Positions 47,663-57,262 are shown, counted from the stretch's first letter. The stretch is 64,000 bases of DNA from CALCHA01 sp035548175 (GCA_035548175.1 DASZTO010000002.1:1-64000), one strand, 5' to 3'. The notes: a model not told the origin generated them from the sequence alone. Made by a program: numbers and translations.

Positions 47663-48257
47663 ATATCGCCGCCTGGTGCCCCAGCGCGCTGTAAAACACC
47701 CGGCCCTTGCCATAAAACTTCGTCCATACCTGCGGCATGTTCACCGCTCCGTTCGGCGTATGCGGCCCCGGCGCCGTCGGAAACCGCGTCGTCGCCAGCA
47801 CCCGCACCGCCGGATCCACATGCATGTAATACTGCTCCGACGTGATCTCAAAATCCTCCAGCCCCGCCGTGATCTCGTGCCCCCGATCCACGATCTCCAC
47901 CCGGTAACTCACCGTGTCGTTCCCCGGATGCGCCACCCACTGCCCCCCGGTCATGAACTGATACTCCGTGTGCTCCCGGAACGCATCGCACATCCCGCCA
48001 TGGCAGCCGCCGATCCCCACCCCATGCTCCCGCACCGCCTCCAGCAGCGGATTCGCCTGCTCCGGCGCGATCTTCCCCATCGTCCAGATCGGCACGATCA
48101 AATCCAACGCCGCCAGCCGCTCGTTCGCAAACGCATCCAGCGTGTCCGCCACCGTCACCTTCATCCCCTCCCCTCGCAGCATCTCCGCGAAAATCGCCGC
48201 CACTTCCGCCGGCTGATGCCCCTTCCACCCCCCATGCACGATCAACGCAGATGCCAT
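47589..48257 (-). CDS. ThuA-like (trehalose utilization) domain protein
   Basis: A 222-residue class-I glutamine-amidotransferase-like protein of the ThuA family. It has VDLIVPIWTMGKI-like and VGIGGCHGGMCDAF segments, the latter at the elbow position, and the ThuA terminal pattern VNMPQVWTKFYGKGRVFYSALGHQAAIF. ThuA acts in sugar catabolism in some bacteria, but planctomycetes have many copies with unknown substrates. The C-terminal coding sequence overlaps the end of the WD40 gene by 74 nt on the opposite strand. Confidence 0.87.
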   Translation of the reverse strand: MASALIVHGGWKGHQPAEVAAIFAEMLRGEGMKVTVADTLDAFANERLAALDLIVPIWTMGKIAPEQANPLLEAVREHGVGIGGCHGGMCDAFREHTEYQFMTGGQWVAHPGNDTVSYRVEIVDRGHEITAGLEDFEITSEQYYMHVDPAVRVLATTRFPTAPGPHTPNGAVNMPQVWTKFYGKGRVFYSALGHQAAIFSHPSAAEVMRRGFRWAARKSPGG

Positions 48258-48383
48258 CGGTGAATCATCCTCACATGCCTTCCAATCATTCTCGGTTCAT
48301 TTCCACGATCACGCCACCGCCACCGGGCATTTTCGCACGCCGCCCCTATAATGCCCGTTCACTTTTACCGCGGAGCGAGTCGC

Positions 48384-49715
48384 ATGCTCGATGAATTCCT
48401 CAAGCGTATTGACCAGCGCACCGCCGTCGTCGGCGTCCTCGGTCTCGGTTACGTCGGACTACCCCTCGTCCGGGCGTTCACCCAGGGACGCTCCGATCGC
48501 GGCGGACTGCGCTGCATCGGCTTCGACGTCGACCCCTCCAAAATCAAAAAGCTCCTCGCCGGACAAAGCTACATCAAACATATCCCCTCCAGCTACGTCC
48601 GCGAACTCGTCGCCGGAAACCGCTTCGACGCCACCACCGATTTCTCCCGCCTCAGGGAATGCGACGCCCTCATCATCTGCGTCCCCACTCCCCTCACCAA
48701 AAACCGCGACCCCGACATGACCTTCGTCGCCAGCACCGCCGCCGTCATCGGCAAGCACCTCAAACGCGGCCAGCTCGTCGTCCTCGAATCCACCACCTAC
48801 CCCGGCACCACGCGCGAAGTCGTCCTCCCCGCGCTCCAATCCAGCGGCCTCAAGGTCGGACGCGATTTCCTCCTCGCCTACTCCCCCGAACGCGAAGACC
48901 CCGGCCGCAAGGATTTCGACACCTCCTCCATCCCCAAAGTCGTCGGCGGCTTCGACGCCGGCAGCCTCAGCGCCGCCGCCGCTCTCTATCGCTGCGCCGT
49001 CGAAACCGTCGTCCCCGTCGAATCCTGCGAAATCGCAGAGGCCGCCAAAATCCTCGAAAACTGCTACCGCTGCATCAATATCGCCTTCATCAACGAACTC
49101 AAAATCATCCTCGACCGCATGGGCATCGACGTCTGGAAAGTCATCGACGCCGCCAAAACAAAACCCTTCGGCTTCCAGCCCTTCTATCCCGGCCCCGGCC
49201 TCGGCGGCCACTGCATCCCCATCGACCCCTTCTATCTCTCCTGGAAAGCCAAACGCTATGACGTCACCGCTCGCTTCATCGAGCTCGCCGGTGAACTCAA
49301 CGTCGCCATGCCCTACCACGTCATCGGCAAAGTCGCCGACGCCTTGAACGAACGCGGAAAAGCCCTCCGCGGCAGCCGCATCCTCGTCCTCGGCCTCGCC
49401 TACAAAAAAGATGTCGACGACCTCCGCGAAAGCCCCTCCATCATCCTCATCGAACAGCTCGAAGCACGCGGCGCTAAAGTCGATTACAACGACCCCCACA
49501 TCCCCACCACTCACAAACAACGCGAACACGACCTCAAGAAAAAGAGCGTCCCGCTCACCCCCGCCAACCTCAAAAAATATGATGCCGTCGTGATCTCCAC
49601 CGACCACAGCGCCTACGACTACCACCAGATCGTGCGCCACGCCCGCGTCATCATCGATACCCGCAACGCCACCTCGCGCGTGAAATCCGGCCGCGCAAAA
49701 ATCCGCAAGGCGTGA
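48384..49715 (+). CDS. UDP-N-acetylhexosamine 6-dehydrogenase (WbpA/TviB-like)
   Basis: Oxidises a UDP-N-acetyl sugar to its uronic acid for polysaccharide synthesis, using NAD. The 443-residue protein has the Rossmann motif GVLGLGYVGLPLVRAF, VPTPLTKNRDPDM, the STTYPGTT stretch, and the active-site Cys in GPGLGGHCIPIDPFYLSWKA (C near 275), then the C-terminal GLAYKKDVDDLRESPS. The Ile-Asp-Pro form after the active Cys (GGHCIPIDP) fits the N-acetylhexosamine group rather than UDP-glucose dehydrogenase. GGAG lies before ATG 48384. Confidence 0.9.
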   Translation: MLDEFLKRIDQRTAVVGVLGLGYVGLPLVRAFTQGRSDRGGLRCIGFDVDPSKIKKLLAGQSYIKHIPSSYVRELVAGNRFDATTDFSRLRECDALIICVPTPLTKNRDPDMTFVASTAAVIGKHLKRGQLVVLESTTYPGTTREVVLPALQSSGLKVGRDFLLAYSPEREDPGRKDFDTSSIPKVVGGFDAGSLSAAAALYRCAVETVVPVESCEIAEAAKILENCYRCINIAFINELKIILDRMGIDVWKVIDAAKTKPFGFQPFYPGPGLGGHCIPIDPFYLSWKAKRYDVTARFIELAGELNVAMPYHVIGKVADALNERGKALRGSRILVLGLAYKKDVDDLRESPSIILIEQLEARGAKVDYNDPHIPTTHKQREHDLKKKSVPLTPANLKKYDAVVISTDHSAYDYHQIVRHARVIIDTRNATSRVKSGRAKIRKA

Positions 49716-49738
49716 TGGCCCGCGCATCCCCGCTTCGC

Positions 49739-50536
49739 TCAGCGATCGTCCATATCGGGCGCCTGCGCCGGCGCCGCCGCGTGATCCGTGATGCACAAAA
49801 CCGCTGCATTCACCGACGCCGGCCGCCATTCCCCCGGCAAATTTTTCAGCGCCGCCGTCGCCGCTCGCAACGTCGCCCCCGTCGTCGACACATCATCCAC
49901 CAGCCATACATGCTTCCCCGCCATGCCCCCGTCCGCCCGCGCCAGAAATGCCCCGCGCAGGTTCTCCTGACGCCTCGTCGCCGAGTCCATCCGCGTCTGC
50001 TCCCCGGTCCGCCGCACCCGCTTCAGCCCCCTCACCACCCGCCACCCGCCCAGCTTCCCCGCCTCCCGCGCCAATTCCTCCGCCTGGTTGAACCCCCGCC
50101 GCACGCGCCGCCACCAATGCAGCGGCACCGGAACCAGCGCCTCCACCGGCGTCCCCACCTCCGCCGATACCTCCTCCAGCGCATGCCGCAAAAACGGCGC
50201 AATCACCCGCGCCACTTCCCACGACTTCCCGAATTTCAACCGATGCACCAGCGTCACCAGCGGCTCGGCAAACACCCCCACCCGCGCCGTCGACCGCACG
50301 CCCGTCACCCGCTCCCCGCACCGCCCGCACGGATTGCCCGCACGATGCGGCTGCTCGAACGGCCCCGTCCCCAGCCCGCACCGCCGGCAATATCCCTGCG
50401 CCGCCAGCAGGCCCACCGCCACGAGCGCTTTTTCAGACAGCCCGCCACGCTCCGCCTCCGCCCCCGATTCCGCCCAGCACCTCGGCGGAAAAATCGTGTC
50501 CACCACCGGACCAATCACCCCGCGCAGAACCGCCAT
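49739..50536 (-). CDS. ComF-family phosphoribosyltransferase
   Basis: A 265-residue protein of the ComF/GntX family, linked to DNA uptake in competent bacteria. It has an N-terminal zinc-binding part (FPPRC, YCRRCG, NPCGRCG) and a C-terminal phosphoribosyltransferase core with VPVPLHWWRRVRRGFNQAE and the PRPP loop VWLVDDVSTTGATLR. The length is normal. No other competence genes are in the window; the pilin-like genes at 30 kb are distant. Confidence 0.9.
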   Translation of the reverse strand: MAVLRGVIGPVVDTIFPPRCWAESGAEAERGGLSEKALVAVGLLAAQGYCRRCGLGTGPFEQPHRAGNPCGRCGERVTGVRSTARVGVFAEPLVTLVHRLKFGKSWEVARVIAPFLRHALEEVSAEVGTPVEALVPVPLHWWRRVRRGFNQAEELAREAGKLGGWRVVRGLKRVRRTGEQTRMDSATRRQENLRGAFLARADGGMAGKHVWLVDDVSTTGATLRAATAALKNLPGEWRPASVNAAVLCITDHAAAPAQAPDMDDR

Positions 50537-50551
50537 GCCCTCTCCGCATCT

Positions 50552-52015
50552 TCACGTGCCCAGCCCGCACAGCCGCCGCGAAAAATCCTCCCCCAGCTCC
50601 CGCGCCTGCTCGTCCGTGAATGATGTCGTCCGATACGTCATGCACAACGTCAGCCGATCACGTATCGTCGTCAGCGTGAACACCAGCGGCAGCAGCGGTC
50701 CCGTCGGCGAAATCCGAACGTAATCCAGCACCCGCGGCACGCCCGGATCCCCCTCCGACGCCTCCACCGCATCCGCGGCCGGCGCTACCCAGCTCCCCGT
50801 CATGTTCACGTTTGATATCCCCGCCACCACCGGCACCGTCTTGTGCAGCAACTGCGACCGGTACCGCGCCGATCCATATAAATCCCACCAGAACCGCGCC
50901 ATCGCCAGCGCCCAGAATCCCTTCACCGCCCCAAACGATTTCTTCACCGCCGCCGTGCGCCCCGCAATCTCCCGCGTCAGCTCCGCCGCCCCGCGCTTCT
51001 CCGCCCCCGACAACATCACCACGTAACTCGACAGATACAAATTGAACACCTGGTCCAGCGGTTCCGACGCCGCGTCCCGAATGTCCACGATCGTCCCCAG
51101 GCCGATCTGCTGCCGCCGAAAATGAAAAAACTTCCGCCGCCGCGTCTTGCGCTCCTCAAGCGTGTACGCCCCCATCGTCTGCCCAAGCACCGCCAAAAAC
51201 ACATCATTCACGCTGCCGCCATGGGCCTTCGCGAATCGATACACCCGATCGATCACCCCCGCCGGCAGCCGCGACATCCGAAAATGACTCGTGAAATCCA
51301 GCGGGTCGGCGATGTTCACCCGAAACCCGTGCCGCTGCCGCCACACGTTCCGCAAACTCTCCCGCGCCGCCGCCATCCGCGTCAGCTTCCCCACATGCCG
51401 CCGGAACAACGGACCAAACGCCGGCGCGCCCAGCGTCAGCGGCGCCAGCCGCGACGCCCGCTCAGGATGCTGGTACCGCTCGAATATCCGCTGCATCAAT
51501 TCCCGCATCCCGCGCGAATCCGCTATCCAGTGGTCATACACCGCCGCCAGATAATGGCTCCCCTCCCCGCCCCCTTCACCCGCCTCGCTCCCGGGAAGCG
51601 CGCAAAATCGGATCGGCACGTCCCCCGCCGCGAATGGCCGATTCAGCTCCTCGTTGAAAAACGCGCCCAGCCCCTCCGACGACTGCTCCAACGCCACCTC
51701 ATGCCCGCCCCCGCGCGCAGGCCACTCAAAATGCACCACCCACTCCCGCTCCGAAAACCGCGGCACCCCCATCCCCATCTCCCCCAGCACCCCCTCGATC
51801 GCACCCTTCCAACGCTCCCGATCCGCCGCCCCGCTCACCTCCATCACCTGCCCCGCGTTGTACGGATGCAACCCCGCCCACCGCCGCATCAGCAGCTGAA
51901 ATGGATTCAGCCGCACCGTCGTCCCCGCCCCCGCGCCGCCCTCCCGCGCGCGCACCACAGGCGCATCTGCCGAAAAAGGGGGGCGGGTCGGTGCTATCTG
52001 CGTCACGCGGCGCAT
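50552..52015 (-). CDS. Wax-ester-synthase / condensation-type acyltransferase
   Basis: A 487-residue protein with the HxxxD active-site motif in AAVYDHWIADSRGM (near 165), shared by WS/DGAT, PapA and NRPS condensation enzymes. The C-terminal region has GSVNDVFLAVLGQTMGAY and VAGISNVNMTGSWV, which is closest in layout to WS/DGAT-type enzymes. The acyl donor and acceptor are unknown. The N-terminus (about 1-35) is Ala/Gly-rich and may be miscalled by a few residues. It lies 15 nt upstream of comF on the same strand. Confidence 0.78.
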   Translation of the reverse strand: MRRVTQIAPTRPPFSADAPVVRAREGGAGAGTTVRLNPFQLLMRRWAGLHPYNAGQVMEVSGAADRERWKGAIEGVLGEMGMGVPRFSEREWVVHFEWPARGGGHEVALEQSSEGLGAFFNEELNRPFAAGDVPIRFCALPGSEAGEGGGEGSHYLAAVYDHWIADSRGMRELMQRIFERYQHPERASRLAPLTLGAPAFGPLFRRHVGKLTRMAAARESLRNVWRQRHGFRVNIADPLDFTSHFRMSRLPAGVIDRVYRFAKAHGGSVNDVFLAVLGQTMGAYTLEERKTRRRKFFHFRRQQIGLGTIVDIRDAASEPLDQVFNLYLSSYVVMLSGAEKRGAAELTREIAGRTAAVKKSFGAVKGFWALAMARFWWDLYGSARYRSQLLHKTVPVVAGISNVNMTGSWVAPAADAVEASEGDPGVPRVLDYVRISPTGPLLPLVFTLTTIRDRLTLCMTYRTTSFTDEQARELGEDFSRRLCGLGT

Positions 52016-52057
52016 ACCTCCATGCCCGGGCGCACAACGCCCAGGCAGGCTGCCATT

Positions 52058-52705
52058 CTACACCACAAAGGTCCGCGGCACGAAACGCCCCACCGAATTC
52101 TTGTACCGGCTGTAGGCCTGCCCATGCGTGGCCTCCATGTACCGCTCCTCCCGCCGCGCCTCGATCTGCAACAGCACAAAATCCAGCCCCGCCGCCGCCG
52201 CCACCAGCACCGTCGGCGCCAGCACCACCGCGCACACGTTGATCACCATCCGCAACGCATAAATCGGATGCCGCACCCACCGATACGGCCCCGATGTCAC
52301 CATCACCAGCGTCTCCTTCGGATCGATCCCGATCCGCCACGACCGCCCCATCTTCCGCCAGCACACAAACGTCATCACCGTGCATGCCACGCACAACACC
52401 GCCGCCGCCACCGCCGCCGCCCACCACCACGGCGACGGCGCCCACAGCCACCCGATCAGCCACGCCCCCGTCATCCGCGACAGCCGCGCACGCGGCGCCA
52501 GCGCCGCCAGCCACAACCCCCCCAGCAACGCAAATATGCACGGATACCACAAAAATATCCGCATCAAAATACCCACCGGCTCCCGCGGCAACGCGTTGGG
52601 ATCCTTCCCGATCTTCCGCGACATCCTCACCAGCTTGATCAGCACCCACCCCCAATAAATCGTGAGGCACACGGCGGCGATGAGCGGCGGTATCCGTTCC
52701 AGCAT
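52058..52705 (-). CDS. Isoprenylcysteine carboxyl methyltransferase-like membrane protein
   Basis: A 215-residue multi-span protein. The family's SAM-binding signature is visible: GRSWRIGIDPKETLVMVTSGPYRWVRHPIYALRM and, near the end, IEARREERYMEATHGQAYSRY. Bacterial members (ICMT/PEMT/NnrU-like) methylate lipids or small molecules; substrate is unknown. It lies 42 nt upstream of the acyltransferase gene on the same strand, so the two may act in the same lipid pathway. Confidence 0.87.
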   Translation of the reverse strand: MLERIPPLIAAVCLTIYWGWVLIKLVRMSRKIGKDPNALPREPVGILMRIFLWYPCIFALLGGLWLAALAPRARLSRMTGAWLIGWLWAPSPWWWAAAVAAAVLCVACTVMTFVCWRKMGRSWRIGIDPKETLVMVTSGPYRWVRHPIYALRMVINVCAVVLAPTVLVAAAAGLDFVLLQIEARREERYMEATHGQAYSRYKNSVGRFVPRTFVV

Positions 52706-52824
52706 CCCCCTGTTTTAACGCAAATCCCTCACCCCGACGAGCCCCGCCCGCCTGCCGGGCATGAACCTTGCAACCTCTCCGTCAGACGACCATTGCCTCA
52801 TCTCCCGAACTCAAGGAGACACCC

Positions 52825-53532
52825 GTGGCTTCCAATCACCTTCAGGAAAAACTGCTCGACTACATCCAGGACGCTCACTCCATGGAGCACAACGTCCTCA
52901 ACATGCTCGATTCCATGATCGCCAACACCAAAGACCCCCAGATGCTCGAGCTCCTCCAGCAGCACCGCGCCCAGACCCAGCAGCATGAGCAGCGCCTCGC
53001 CCAGCGACTCGATCAGCTCGGCAAGTCACCCTCCCCCATGGGCGAGGCCACCGCCGCCCTCACCTCCTGGTTTAAATCCATGGCCGACGCCCTCCGCGCC
53101 GATAAGCCCGGCAAAAACCTCCGTGACGGCTACGTCACCGAGCACCTCGAAATCGCCGCCTATCAGCTCCTCCAGCGTCTCGCCACCCGCGCCGGCGATC
53201 CACGCACCGCCGACATCGCCCGCGAGAACCTCCACGACGAACAACAAATGGCCCGCCGCCTCGACGACCTCTGGGACCGCGCCCTCGACCTCACCCTCCA
53301 ACAGGCCGGCATCCACCACGACAACCAGGGCGCACGCACCGGCGCCTACGGCCAGCGCGCCGACGCCGCCGAACGCGGACCCACCTGGACCGGCTCCTCC
53401 GCCGATGCCGATATGGGCCTCGGACTCCACGGCCAGGCATCCCTCACCCATACCCCCTACGATCAGCAGCAGGGAAACGTCCCCACCGCCGCCGACGCCC
53501 CCAGCCCCCGAAACCCTGCCCACCCCCATTAA
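52825..53532 (+). CDS. YciE/YciF-type ferritin-like protein (DUF892)
   Basis: A 235-residue protein whose first 165 residues form a ferritin-like helix bundle: LLDYIQDAHSMEHNVLNML, LLQQHRAQTQQHEQRL, VTEHLEIAAYQLLQRL and ENLHDEQQMARRL, with ExxH-type metal positions in the usual spacing. The tail (about 170-235) is Gly/Ala/His-rich and unlike core members. The start is GTG at 52825, since AAGGAG lies 7 nt upstream; a longer frame from 52768 is less likely. The family is often stress-induced. Confidence 0.85.
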   Translation: MASNHLQEKLLDYIQDAHSMEHNVLNMLDSMIANTKDPQMLELLQQHRAQTQQHEQRLAQRLDQLGKSPSPMGEATAALTSWFKSMADALRADKPGKNLRDGYVTEHLEIAAYQLLQRLATRAGDPRTADIARENLHDEQQMARRLDDLWDRALDLTLQQAGIHHDNQGARTGAYGQRADAAERGPTWTGSSADADMGLGLHGQASLTHTPYDQQQGNVPTAADAPSPRNPAHPH

Positions 53533-53597
53533 CCGCAACACCCGCTCCGCCACGGCAACACTCCCCCTGACGCCCCCTCCCGCGCCGGAATCTCCCC

Positions 53598-54251
53598 ATG
53601 CACCATCCCCGATCACCCCTCCCGCTCCTCCTGCCCCTCGCCCTGCTCCCTCTCGCCAGCGCCGCCACCCCCGCCGCCAGCACCGCCCCCGCTTCCCAAC
53701 CCGCCCTCCAACTCACCGGCGCCATCCTCGATCCCCACGGCAAACCCGCCGCCAATTACCGCGTCGCACTCCACGCCAATCCCCCGCTCCCCAAACCCCT
53801 CGACGCCCTCTCCGACGCCGCCGGCCGCTTCACCCTCTCCGCTCCCCCCGGCGATTACCAGCTCACCTGCGTCCCCGACGGCGCCCGCTCCCCCATCGCC
53901 ATCATCGACCATCTCCTCATCAAACCCAACGCCCCGCCCCAACCCCTCGCCATCTCCTTCGCCGCCGCCTTCTCCATCACCGGAAAAGTCCGGCTCTCCG
54001 ATGGATCCCCCGCCGCCGGCTGGACCGTCCGCGCCACCTTCCTCTCCCCCGATGGCGCCCTCGAACTCGACACCGATGCCCAAACCGCCCCCGATGGCTC
54101 CTACTCCCTCGCCGGACCCTACAAAAACGTCTCCTTCGTCGACGTCATCAGTTCCCCCCAGCCCGACCCCGCCAAAAATCTCACCGCCCCCGCCGCCGAT
54201 ATCAACTTCAAACTGTTAAGCGAACAGGAAGAAATGAAACGCGTCCGCTGA
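53598..54251 (+). CDS. Secreted carboxypeptidase-regulatory-like domain protein
   Basis: A 217-residue exported protein with a signal peptide (MHHPRSPLPLLLPLALLPLA, then SAA). Two beta-sandwich repeats of the carboxypeptidase-regulatory-like kind follow: GAILDPHGKPAANYRVAL with AAGRFTLSAPPGDYQLTC, and GKVRLSDGSPAAGWTVRAT with PDGSYSLAGPYKNV. No enzyme motif is seen. It may support binding or assembly at the surface. Its stop codon abuts the pectate lyase stop (2-nt gap). Confidence 0.82.
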   Translation: MHHPRSPLPLLLPLALLPLASAATPAASTAPASQPALQLTGAILDPHGKPAANYRVALHANPPLPKPLDALSDAAGRFTLSAPPGDYQLTCVPDGARSPIAIIDHLLIKPNAPPQPLAISFAAAFSITGKVRLSDGSPAAGWTVRATFLSPDGALELDTDAQTAPDGSYSLAGPYKNVSFVDVISSPQPDPAKNLTAPAADINFKLLSEQEEMKRVR

Positions 54252-54253
54252 TC

Positions 54254-55645
54254 TTATCGCCGCGCCACCAGCGAATTCTCATACGCCTCCAGCTCCGTGT
54301 ATCCCGCCGCCGTCACCTTCCCCGCATCCGCCGCATTGTGCGGATCCAGCCCGTTCGCCGTCTCCCACGCATCCGGCATCCCGTCCCCATCCGAATCCAA
54401 TGGCCCCTTCGCCATCTCCGTCGCCCCCGCACCCAGCGCCCCGATTCCCCCCACCTCCTTCTCATCCTTGATCACCGCCCCCTCCTTCCCCATCGACCGC
54501 ACCTGCGCCACGATCCGCGCATCGATCGCATCCCGATGCAGCGACGCCCCCGCATGCTCCAGCACATACTCCAACGCCTCCGCCGCCGGCAAAACGTCCA
54601 CCGCCGCCTTCGGATGGTTATACGCCTCCTTCACAAACGTCGGCGCGTCCCCCGCCTTGTTCCCCCGAAAATCCTCCTCCGCCACCGCCCGCGGATTGAA
54701 CGTGCCATCCTTGTCCAGATCGATCACATTCCCGCTCGAATACACATGGTCCGTCTGCGTATACAACGTCAACGCGCTGTGCTCCTTCGTATCCGGTCCC
54801 GCAATGAACACGTTCCCCAGGATGTCCTGGTGCCAGTCCGCCGCCGAATGCCCGCCCACCAATCCCCCCACCTGCCAGTTGTACACCACATCGTTGATCA
54901 CCTGGATCATCCCCTTCGCCTTGGGATTCCGGCTGTCGTTGTCCGCCCACAACGTCCGGCACACCGTCACGTCCACCGCCTCGTCCAGCAACGCCCCGAA
55001 CCGCTGCGGATCCAACCCCTCCGACACCAGGCAATCCTGCATCGTGATGTCATGCGACCGATCGTCCGCCCCCTTCGCCATCAACGCCTTGGGCTCCTCC
55101 GCCTCCCCGCCGCCCGCCGCCGGCGCTTTGCCCGCGCCCTTCGGCGGCGCCTTCGCGGTCATCCCCGTGTTGTCCCAACGCCCCCACGAAATCGTCAGAT
55201 GATCCAGAATGATGTTGTGCGAATAATTGATTCCGAGCGTCTTCGCGCCCCTCGCGCTGGCCATCCCCGCGCGAAACCGCATATACCGGATGATGATGTT
55301 CGACTGCCCCGTGATGCTGCATGAATTGTTGTAAACCGTGATGCCATCGCCCGGCGCCGATTGCCCCTCGATCGTCAGGTTGCTGGGAAACGCAATCGGC
55401 GACTTGAGCGTGATGACCCCGCCCACATCAAAAACCACGATGCGGTTCCCCTTCGACACCGCCTCCCGAAACGACCCCGGCCCCGCATCCTCCAGATTCG
55501 TCACATGCACCACCTCTCCCCCGCGCCCGCCCGTCGCTTGCGCCCCAAACCCGACCGCCCCCGGAAATGCCACCGGCCCCTCCGCCGCAAACGCCATCGG
55601 CGAACATGCCACGATCGCAAGGAGATAACCGGGAAAGTTCCGCAT
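54254..55645 (-). CDS. Secreted pectate lyase-like protein
   Basis: A 463-residue protein with a signal peptide (MRNFPGYLLAIVACSPMAFA, then AEG) and a parallel beta-helix of the pectate lyase family: FPGAVGFGAQATGGRGG, VVFDVGGVITL, LTIEGQSAPGDGITVYN, NIIIRYMRFRAG and NIILDHLTISWGRWDN are all diagnostic. The C-terminal DSDGDGMPDAWETANGLDP is a calcium-binding thrombospondin-type-3-like repeat. An insert (KAPPKGAGKAPAAGGGE) interrupts the helix near residue 165. Its start lies 12 nt after the stop of the ParE toxin gene on the same strand. Confidence 0.93.
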   Translation of the reverse strand: MRNFPGYLLAIVACSPMAFAAEGPVAFPGAVGFGAQATGGRGGEVVHVTNLEDAGPGSFREAVSKGNRIVVFDVGGVITLKSPIAFPSNLTIEGQSAPGDGITVYNNSCSITGQSNIIIRYMRFRAGMASARGAKTLGINYSHNIILDHLTISWGRWDNTGMTAKAPPKGAGKAPAAGGGEAEEPKALMAKGADDRSHDITMQDCLVSEGLDPQRFGALLDEAVDVTVCRTLWADNDSRNPKAKGMIQVINDVVYNWQVGGLVGGHSAADWHQDILGNVFIAGPDTKEHSALTLYTQTDHVYSSGNVIDLDKDGTFNPRAVAEEDFRGNKAGDAPTFVKEAYNHPKAAVDVLPAAEALEYVLEHAGASLHRDAIDARIVAQVRSMGKEGAVIKDEKEVGGIGALGAGATEMAKGPLDSDGDGMPDAWETANGLDPHNAADAGKVTAAGYTELEAYENSLVARR

Positions 55646-55657
55646 GAGATCGCTCCA

Positions 55658-55975
55658 TCAGCATTCATCATCAGACAGATATCGGCGTGCAGCATGCCGT
55701 ACATGGAGAACCAAAACCAGTTGCTCGTGAATGGTGAAAATAATCCGATATGCGTGCCGCCGGTCGCCATATAAGTATTGTCGCGCCTCAAAGGGCAATT
55801 CCTCGCTCTCTGGCGCGATCGGGCATCGTTTCGGAAGGCGCTTTAAGGAATTAACGGCTTCAACAAGTCCGTTGTACCATGAGGTCGCTTGCTCCGGTGA
55901 CTGCGACGCAATCCATGAATATGCCTGGTCGATGTCTGCCAGCGCCGGATCGGTGATATGCAAGGTGTATGTCAT
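55658..55975 (-). CDS. ParE/RelE-family toxin
   Basis: A 105-residue toxin of the RelE/ParE superfamily. The pattern ITDPALADIDQAYSWIA, LKRLPKRCPIAPESEEL, ARQYLYGDRRHAYRIIFTI and VLVLHVRHAARRYL is typical of ParE-like members. The ATG overlaps the antitoxin stop by 4 nt, so the pair is coupled. It probably targets gyrase or ribosome-bound mRNA; which one cannot be told from sequence. Confidence 0.9.
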   Translation of the reverse strand: MTYTLHITDPALADIDQAYSWIASQSPEQATSWYNGLVEAVNSLKRLPKRCPIAPESEELPFEARQYLYGDRRHAYRIIFTIHEQLVLVLHVRHAARRYLSDDEC

Positions 55976-56166
55976 GCGCGCGGAATATTGTGTTTCTGCC
56001 GCAAAGTCTCGAACGCCTCCCCCGCCTCTTGCATGCGGCCTTCCAGCGCGGCATCGTAGCCGCGCCGTATCGCGCCGACCGCCTGTGCCCGGTCAAGTTC
56101 CTCCAGCAACCGCGCCACATGCTTCTCCAGCGTGCTTACACGCACTTCCAGATCGGTGCTCGCCAT
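55972..56166 (-). CDS. Antitoxin of the ParE-like pair
   Basis: A 64-residue protein beginning with a heptad-like helix (LEVRVSTLEKHVARLLEELDRA) and ending with AIRRGYDAALEGRMQEAGEAFETLRQKHNIP, the C-terminal pattern common in antitoxins paired with ParE/RelE-type toxins. GAGGAG lies 8 nt before ATG 56166. The N-terminus should bind DNA or dimerise; the C-terminal helix should bind the toxin. Confidence 0.82.
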   Translation of the reverse strand: MASTDLEVRVSTLEKHVARLLEELDRAQAVGAIRRGYDAALEGRMQEAGEAFETLRQKHNIPRA

Positions 56167-56202
56167 GCAAAAACTCCTCAAACGCGCACCATTATAGCAC
56201 AA

Positions 56203-57219
56203 TCACCGGACCCCACCGGCTGCCAAATTCACCGGCGCCGAATGCCCCTTTTCCCAAAACCCCCGGTCCCGCATGAACGCCAGCAGCGCCGCCGGCCACT
56301 CCGTTTCCTCAATGTCGCGCCAACGCACGCCAAACCCATGCCCCCCCGCATTGTACAGATGCAGCTCCGCAGGCACATGCGCCTGCTTCAACCGCAGATA
56401 CGCCTGCGCCAGCCCCTGCGAAATGTCCGGCCGATCGTCATACGAAGCCGCCATGAACGTCGGCGGAATCGTCACCCCGCCCACCGTCCCCACATCCCCC
56501 GCGCGCCCCGGATACAGCAGACACTGAAAATTCAGCGCCGCCGATTCACGATCGATCGCATCCTTCGCATCCGGCGCTCCCGCCTCCGGCTTGTTCACCA
56601 GCAACGTCGCCAGCTCCCCGCCCGCCGAAAATCCCAGAAACCCCACACGCTCCGGATCGATGTGATACTCCCCCGCATGCGCCCGCACGAATCGCACCGC
56701 CCGTCGCGCATCGGCCAAAGCATCCCGATCGATCGTGTACGTCGATCCTGGCGCTCGCGCCAGCCGATACTTCAAGACAAAGCACGTCACCCCGCAATTG
56801 GCGAACAACTGCGCCACGTCATACCCTTCATGGTTGATCGACAAAAACATGTGCCCGCCCCCCGGCGCAATGATCAGCGCGCACCCCGTCGCCTGCCCCT
56901 GCGGCGGCAGATAAGGCGTCACCGACGGATTGTGAATGTTCGTCACCACCGGAAAATGCAGCCCCACCCCCGCCGGCGACGTCGGCTCAATCTCATCCCG
57001 CCAGTTCACCACCTCCGGCCCACCATTCGCCATCTGCCCCGGCACGCCATCCGTCCACAACGCCACCTCCGCCGGATGCCGATGCACATACGCCCGCGCC
57101 TCCCCAGCCGGCCGCGTCGCCCCCTGCTCCGGCACCATCCGCTGCTGAGAACACGCCGCCATCCCCACCGCAGCGCCTACGATCATACCCACCACTCCAC
57201 ACCTCATGCCACCGCGCAT
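56203..57219 (-). CDS. Acetyl-esterase-like lipoprotein (alpha/beta hydrolase)
   Basis: A 338-residue exported esterase of the acetylxylan esterase/BD-FAE kind. The leader MRGGMRCGVVGMIVGAAVGM-AAC ends in a Cys that could be lipidated. The catalytic parts are the oxyanion segment IIAPGGGHMFLSINHEG, the nucleophile elbow GFLGFSAGGELATLL, and a His in LYNAGGHGFG near the end. GAGGAG 8 nt before the ATG at 57219 sets the start. It sits between the toxin-antitoxin pair and the DUF1552 gene and could deacetylate plant-type polysaccharides together with the pectate lyase. Confidence 0.87.
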   Translation of the reverse strand: MRGGMRCGVVGMIVGAAVGMAACSQQRMVPEQGATRPAGEARAYVHRHPAEVALWTDGVPGQMANGGPEVVNWRDEIEPTSPAGVGLHFPVVTNIHNPSVTPYLPPQGQATGCALIIAPGGGHMFLSINHEGYDVAQLFANCGVTCFVLKYRLARAPGSTYTIDRDALADARRAVRFVRAHAGEYHIDPERVGFLGFSAGGELATLLVNKPEAGAPDAKDAIDRESAALNFQCLLYPGRAGDVGTVGGVTIPPTFMAASYDDRPDISQGLAQAYLRLKQAHVPAELHLYNAGGHGFGVRWRDIEETEWPAALLAFMRDRGFWEKGHSAPVNLAAGGVR

Positions 57220-57262
57220 CAATCGCTCCTCAATCCGCCACCAAAGCACGCCAAACTCATCA

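Noticed and set aside
52985..55324. 779-residue plus-strand frame across the ferritin-like, carboxypeptidase-like and pectate lyase genes
   Set aside because: Pro/Ser/Arg-rich, spans several real genes in other frames, no start signal.
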